Positions 61,873 to 64,000 of a stretch of 64,000 nt of DNA are shown here, piece by piece (the stretch's first letter is position 1; each line of letters begins with the position of its first letter). The notes under the pieces are model-generated. The model worked only from the letters and a program-made list of their open reading frames with translations. It had not been told where the DNA came from and did no database searches. Position numbers and translations under genes: made by a program. This DNA is from Sulfurovum sp. (GTDB lineage Bacteria > Campylobacterota > Campylobacteria > Campylobacterales > Sulfurovaceae). Location of the stretch: positions 89,772 to 153,771 of the forward strand of contig JAGXFO010000018.1 of assembly GCA_024637255.1 (NCBI GenBank). The letters run 5' to 3'.

Positions 61873-63204
61873 ATGATTAAACAGATAATGCCGCTCAGCT
61901 TGATCGTAGGACTGAGGTTTTTCGGACTTTTCATCGTTCTCCCTGTGCTTTCCATCTATGCACTTGACCTGCCAGGGGCCACTCCATTTTTAGCAGGTCT
62001 TGTTGTAGGCGGGTACGCGCTTACGCAAGCTGCTTTCCAAGTACCTTTTGGAATGATGTCCGATAAATTTGGTCGCAAGCAAGTTCTCTTGTTTGGTCTG
62101 CTCATATTCATCGCTGGTTCAGTCATTGCCGCACTTTCAGATAACATCTATATGCTACTTATCGGCCGTTTTCTGCAGGGTGCAGGTGCCATCGGTTCTG
62201 TAGTATCAGCAATGATAGCTGACCTGGTTAAAGAAGAACAGCGCGCGCACGCCATGGCCATCATGGGTGGGACGATTGCGCTTAGTTTTGCAGCAGCGAT
62301 GGTTATTGCACCGCTTGTAGGGGGATACTGGGGGATAGATAAACTCTTCTGGCTTACCGCTGCACTCTCTGTCATGGCTATAGGTATCTTATTTACAGCC
62401 GTACCTAAACCGCCACACATCATACACTCCTACTCGGAAAAAGAGTCTAAGTTCCTTGAAGTCTTTAAAGACAAAGCCTTAACGCGCATGTATATTACTT
62501 TTCTTTTTCATTCAAGTATTATGACGATGGCGTTTTTCATCATCCCCGTGGTTATGACACACCCTGTCACTGAAGGTGGGTTTGGCTGGGAGAAAGCTGC
62601 CCTATGGAAAGTCTATGTTCCTGCTATGATCTTTGGTCTCTTAGCCATGGCTCCTGCGGCTATCTTTGGCGAAAAGTACGGAAAAGGCAAAGAGATATTT
62701 ATGATCTCTGTTACGGTTATCTTTTTAGGCTTCATTGCTATGGGTTTTGCAACGACTCCCTGGGTATTTATCTTGGGTGTTGTCTTTTTCTTCATTGGCT
62801 TCAATATGTTTGAACCACTGCTTCAAAGTTTCGTTGCCAAATTTGCCAAAGTACACCAAAAAGGTGCAGCGCTTGGTGTAGCCAATACTTTTGCTTATAC
62901 GGGCATCTTCCTTGGTGGATTACTTGCGGGTTGGCTCATGCAGCATTACGACAGGGCTACACTTGCTGTAGTTGTTGCAGGTATTTCAATAGTCTGGTTT
63001 ATCTGGGTTGCCACCATGCCAAGTCCAAACAACAGAGGAAACGTCTACTTGTCATTAGATATCTTCGACAGAGAACGTGTTGCTGCCCTTACAAACCATC
63101 CGGCGATAGTCGAAAGCTATATTAATGAAACAGAACGTATTGCAGTAGTAAAATATGATAAAGACTTGATAGACGAAGATGAGGTGAGAGGGATGCTGAG
63201 CTGA
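61873..63204 (+). CDS. YajR-like MFS exporter
   Basis: 443 residues with 12 membrane helices. The conserved LRFFGLFIVLPVLSIYAL start, motif A GMMSDKFGRKQVLLFG and AGSVIAALSDNIYMLLIGRF closely follow E. coli YajR. The last 60 residues (IFDRERVAALTNHPAIVESY, IAVVKYDKDLIDEDEVRGML) form a ferredoxin-like YAM domain, a feature of that subfamily. The substrate is unknown. AAAGG lies before the ATG. Only plus-strand core gene in this part besides ribE and icd. Confidence 0.85.
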   Translation: MIKQIMPLSLIVGLRFFGLFIVLPVLSIYALDLPGATPFLAGLVVGGYALTQAAFQVPFGMMSDKFGRKQVLLFGLLIFIAGSVIAALSDNIYMLLIGRFLQGAGAIGSVVSAMIADLVKEEQRAHAMAIMGGTIALSFAAAMVIAPLVGGYWGIDKLFWLTAALSVMAIGILFTAVPKPPHIIHSYSEKESKFLEVFKDKALTRMYITFLFHSSIMTMAFFIIPVVMTHPVTEGGFGWEKAALWKVYVPAMIFGLLAMAPAAIFGEKYGKGKEIFMISVTVIFLGFIAMGFATTPWVFILGVVFFFIGFNMFEPLLQSFVAKFAKVHQKGAALGVANTFAYTGIFLGGLLAGWLMQHYDRATLAVVVAGISIVWFIWVATMPSPNNRGNVYLSLDIFDRERVAALTNHPAIVESYINETERIAVVKYDKDLIDEDEVRGMLS

Positions 63205-63344
63205 TGCTTACTTCTTTTATCAAAGAGTTGCGAGAGGCACTGAAAAATATGCTTTCCGCTACCCAGATAAAAAACTTGCCTTTGGATGGAGCAGTCCGCT
63301 GCAAAATATCACTATACGATATTTCGTGTGTCCCGCGGAATTAA
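63204..63344 (+). pseudogene. Short or broken frame after the exporter
   Basis: The ATG at 63204 shares a base with the exporter's stop and opens 46 codons (MLTSFIKELREALKN...). From 63206 another frame reads VARGTEKYAFRYPDKKLAFG then WSSPLQNITIRYF to a stop near 63378, which looks more like protein sequence. Either a small coupled gene or a frameshifted remnant. No family recognised. Confidence 0.35.
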
Positions 63345-63772
63345 CACCTATTATTTACGTCATATGGCTCTATTGATATCTGTGTTTATATACTTATAAA
63401 AGTAGAACATTAAATCATTTGAAATTTTTATTTTTTATCTAAAGTTTCTTGTTTCATCACTTGATAATATCAGCTATTAAGTCATAATGATATTAAAAAT
63501 AGGCTATCTTGCTCAATTTTAACAACAAATAAATACTTTTAATTCATATATAAATAACTAATTTTAACAAAAATAGATAACTTTTTTACCTATAATAGAA
63601 AAATAAAATAACAAAAATAGTGAAGAAGTTAGTCCTATAAATTTAATATAATCCTCTAAATTTTTCCCATCAGAAAATTTGATTTAACAAAATGCAGAAG
63701 CATTACAAATTAAGTGGAAGCTACTAAAATATAGTTTCTGAGAGAATCATATTTATTAAAAAAGGAATACAA
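63345..63772 (+). promoter_or_regulatory. AT-rich leader of icd with TATAAT
   Basis: This 428-base gap is very AT-rich. A TATAAT at 63647-63652 gives a likely -10 for the next gene, with a transcript leader of about 115 bases. No repeat, riboswitch motif or small gene was recognised. Confidence 0.5.
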
Positions 63773-64000
63773 ATGTCAAAATTACCAAAAATCATCTGGT
63801 CAAAAATCGATGAGGCACCAGCCCTTGCAACCTATTCATTATTACCAATCGTAAATGCATTTACACAGGCAGCAGGTGTTGAAGTTGTAGAGAGTGATAT
63901 CTCTCTTGCAGGAAGAGTTCTTGCGGTTATGGGTCTTGCTGAAGATGAGTTGTCTAAACTAGGCGAGGTTGTTTTGCAGCCAGACGGGAACATTATCAAA
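63773..64000 (+). CDS. icd: Monomeric NADP-dependent isocitrate dehydrogenase (partial)
   Basis: 76 codons are visible before the window ends. The start KIIWSKIDEAPALATYSLLP and the following AFTQAAGVEVVESDISLAGR match the N-terminus of the 80-kDa monomeric isocitrate dehydrogenase, unrelated in sequence to the dimeric form. It makes 2-oxoglutarate, or runs in reverse in the reductive TCA cycle of this phylum. AAAAAAGGA lies 8 bases before the ATG. Confidence 0.9.
   Translation, partial: MSKLPKIIWSKIDEAPALATYSLLPIVNAFTQAAGVEVVESDISLAGRVLAVMGLAEDELSKLGEVVLQPDGNIIK

Overview
The window looks like a low-GC chromosome segment of a Campylobacterota bacterium, most likely a Sulfurovum/Sulfurimonas-type sulfur oxidiser. 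The basis is a compact ccoNOQP cbb3 oxidase cluster with DUF4006 and FixH-like partners, a CiaB-family protein, a monomeric-type isocitrate dehydrogenase, an AddA/AddB pair of the epsilonproteobacterial type and a decayed sulfide:quinone oxidoreductase-like start. Extended -10 promoters of the TGnTAnnAT kind fit this group. All family assignments come from reading motifs; no database search was run.

Bases 1-23300 are an accessory island. It opens with the tail of a TniA/TnsB-like transposase followed by overlapping tniB and tniQ. It then alternates intact cargo with transposase wreckage (IS21, IS110, IS256, IS30, an IS4/IS701-like DDE enzyme, a resolvase). The cargo includes a PD-(D/E)XK protein of sce7726 type (2.8 kb); a convergent, translationally coupled three-gene cassette of membrane protein, ImmA/IrrE-like protease and large unknown protein with a G9 tract in its leader (3.5-6.0 kb); a type I secretion pair whose TolC partner was cut by an IS21 element (6.6-10.5 kb); an unknown two-gene pair (11.7-12.4 kb); and a nucleoid-associated (NdpA-like) gene coupled to a RelA/SpoT-like alarmone synthetase (12.9-14.9 kb). 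An AAA ATPase plus subtilisin-like protease pair resembles the IetAS anti-phage system, followed by a DUF2235 hydrolase with a membrane hairpin (16.0-20.7 kb). The island ends with a TnsE-like gene directly against the 3' end of mnmG, so Tn7/Tn5053-type functions lie on both sides of the cargo. The most interesting candidate systems are the ImmA/unknown cassette, the NdpA-RelA/SpoT pair and the IetAS-DUF2235 block.

Bases 23360-64000 are core genome. They carry mnmG, ribE, an MnmD-like tRNA methyltransferase, luxS and a folate/biopterin-type transporter; a yejABEF-type peptide ABC transporter; rplM-rpsI; addB-addA; the cbb3 oxidase cluster; a second, caa3-type cytochrome c oxidase cluster with ctaB and Sco; and then ddl, carA, a DUF507 gene, purA, hisZ, a class V aminotransferase, a CiaB-family gene, rdgB, a YajR-like exporter and the start of isocitrate dehydrogenase. 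Most core genes are on the minus strand in tightly packed operons with 1-11 base overlaps.

Two terminal oxidase systems sit together: cbb3 for low oxygen, and a caa3 enzyme whose subunit II carries a tandemly duplicated cytochrome c domain. No rRNA, tRNA or CRISPR array was recognised. Two intergenic stretches (near 25.34 and 55.83 kb) share a 30-base core and may be copies of a small structured element.
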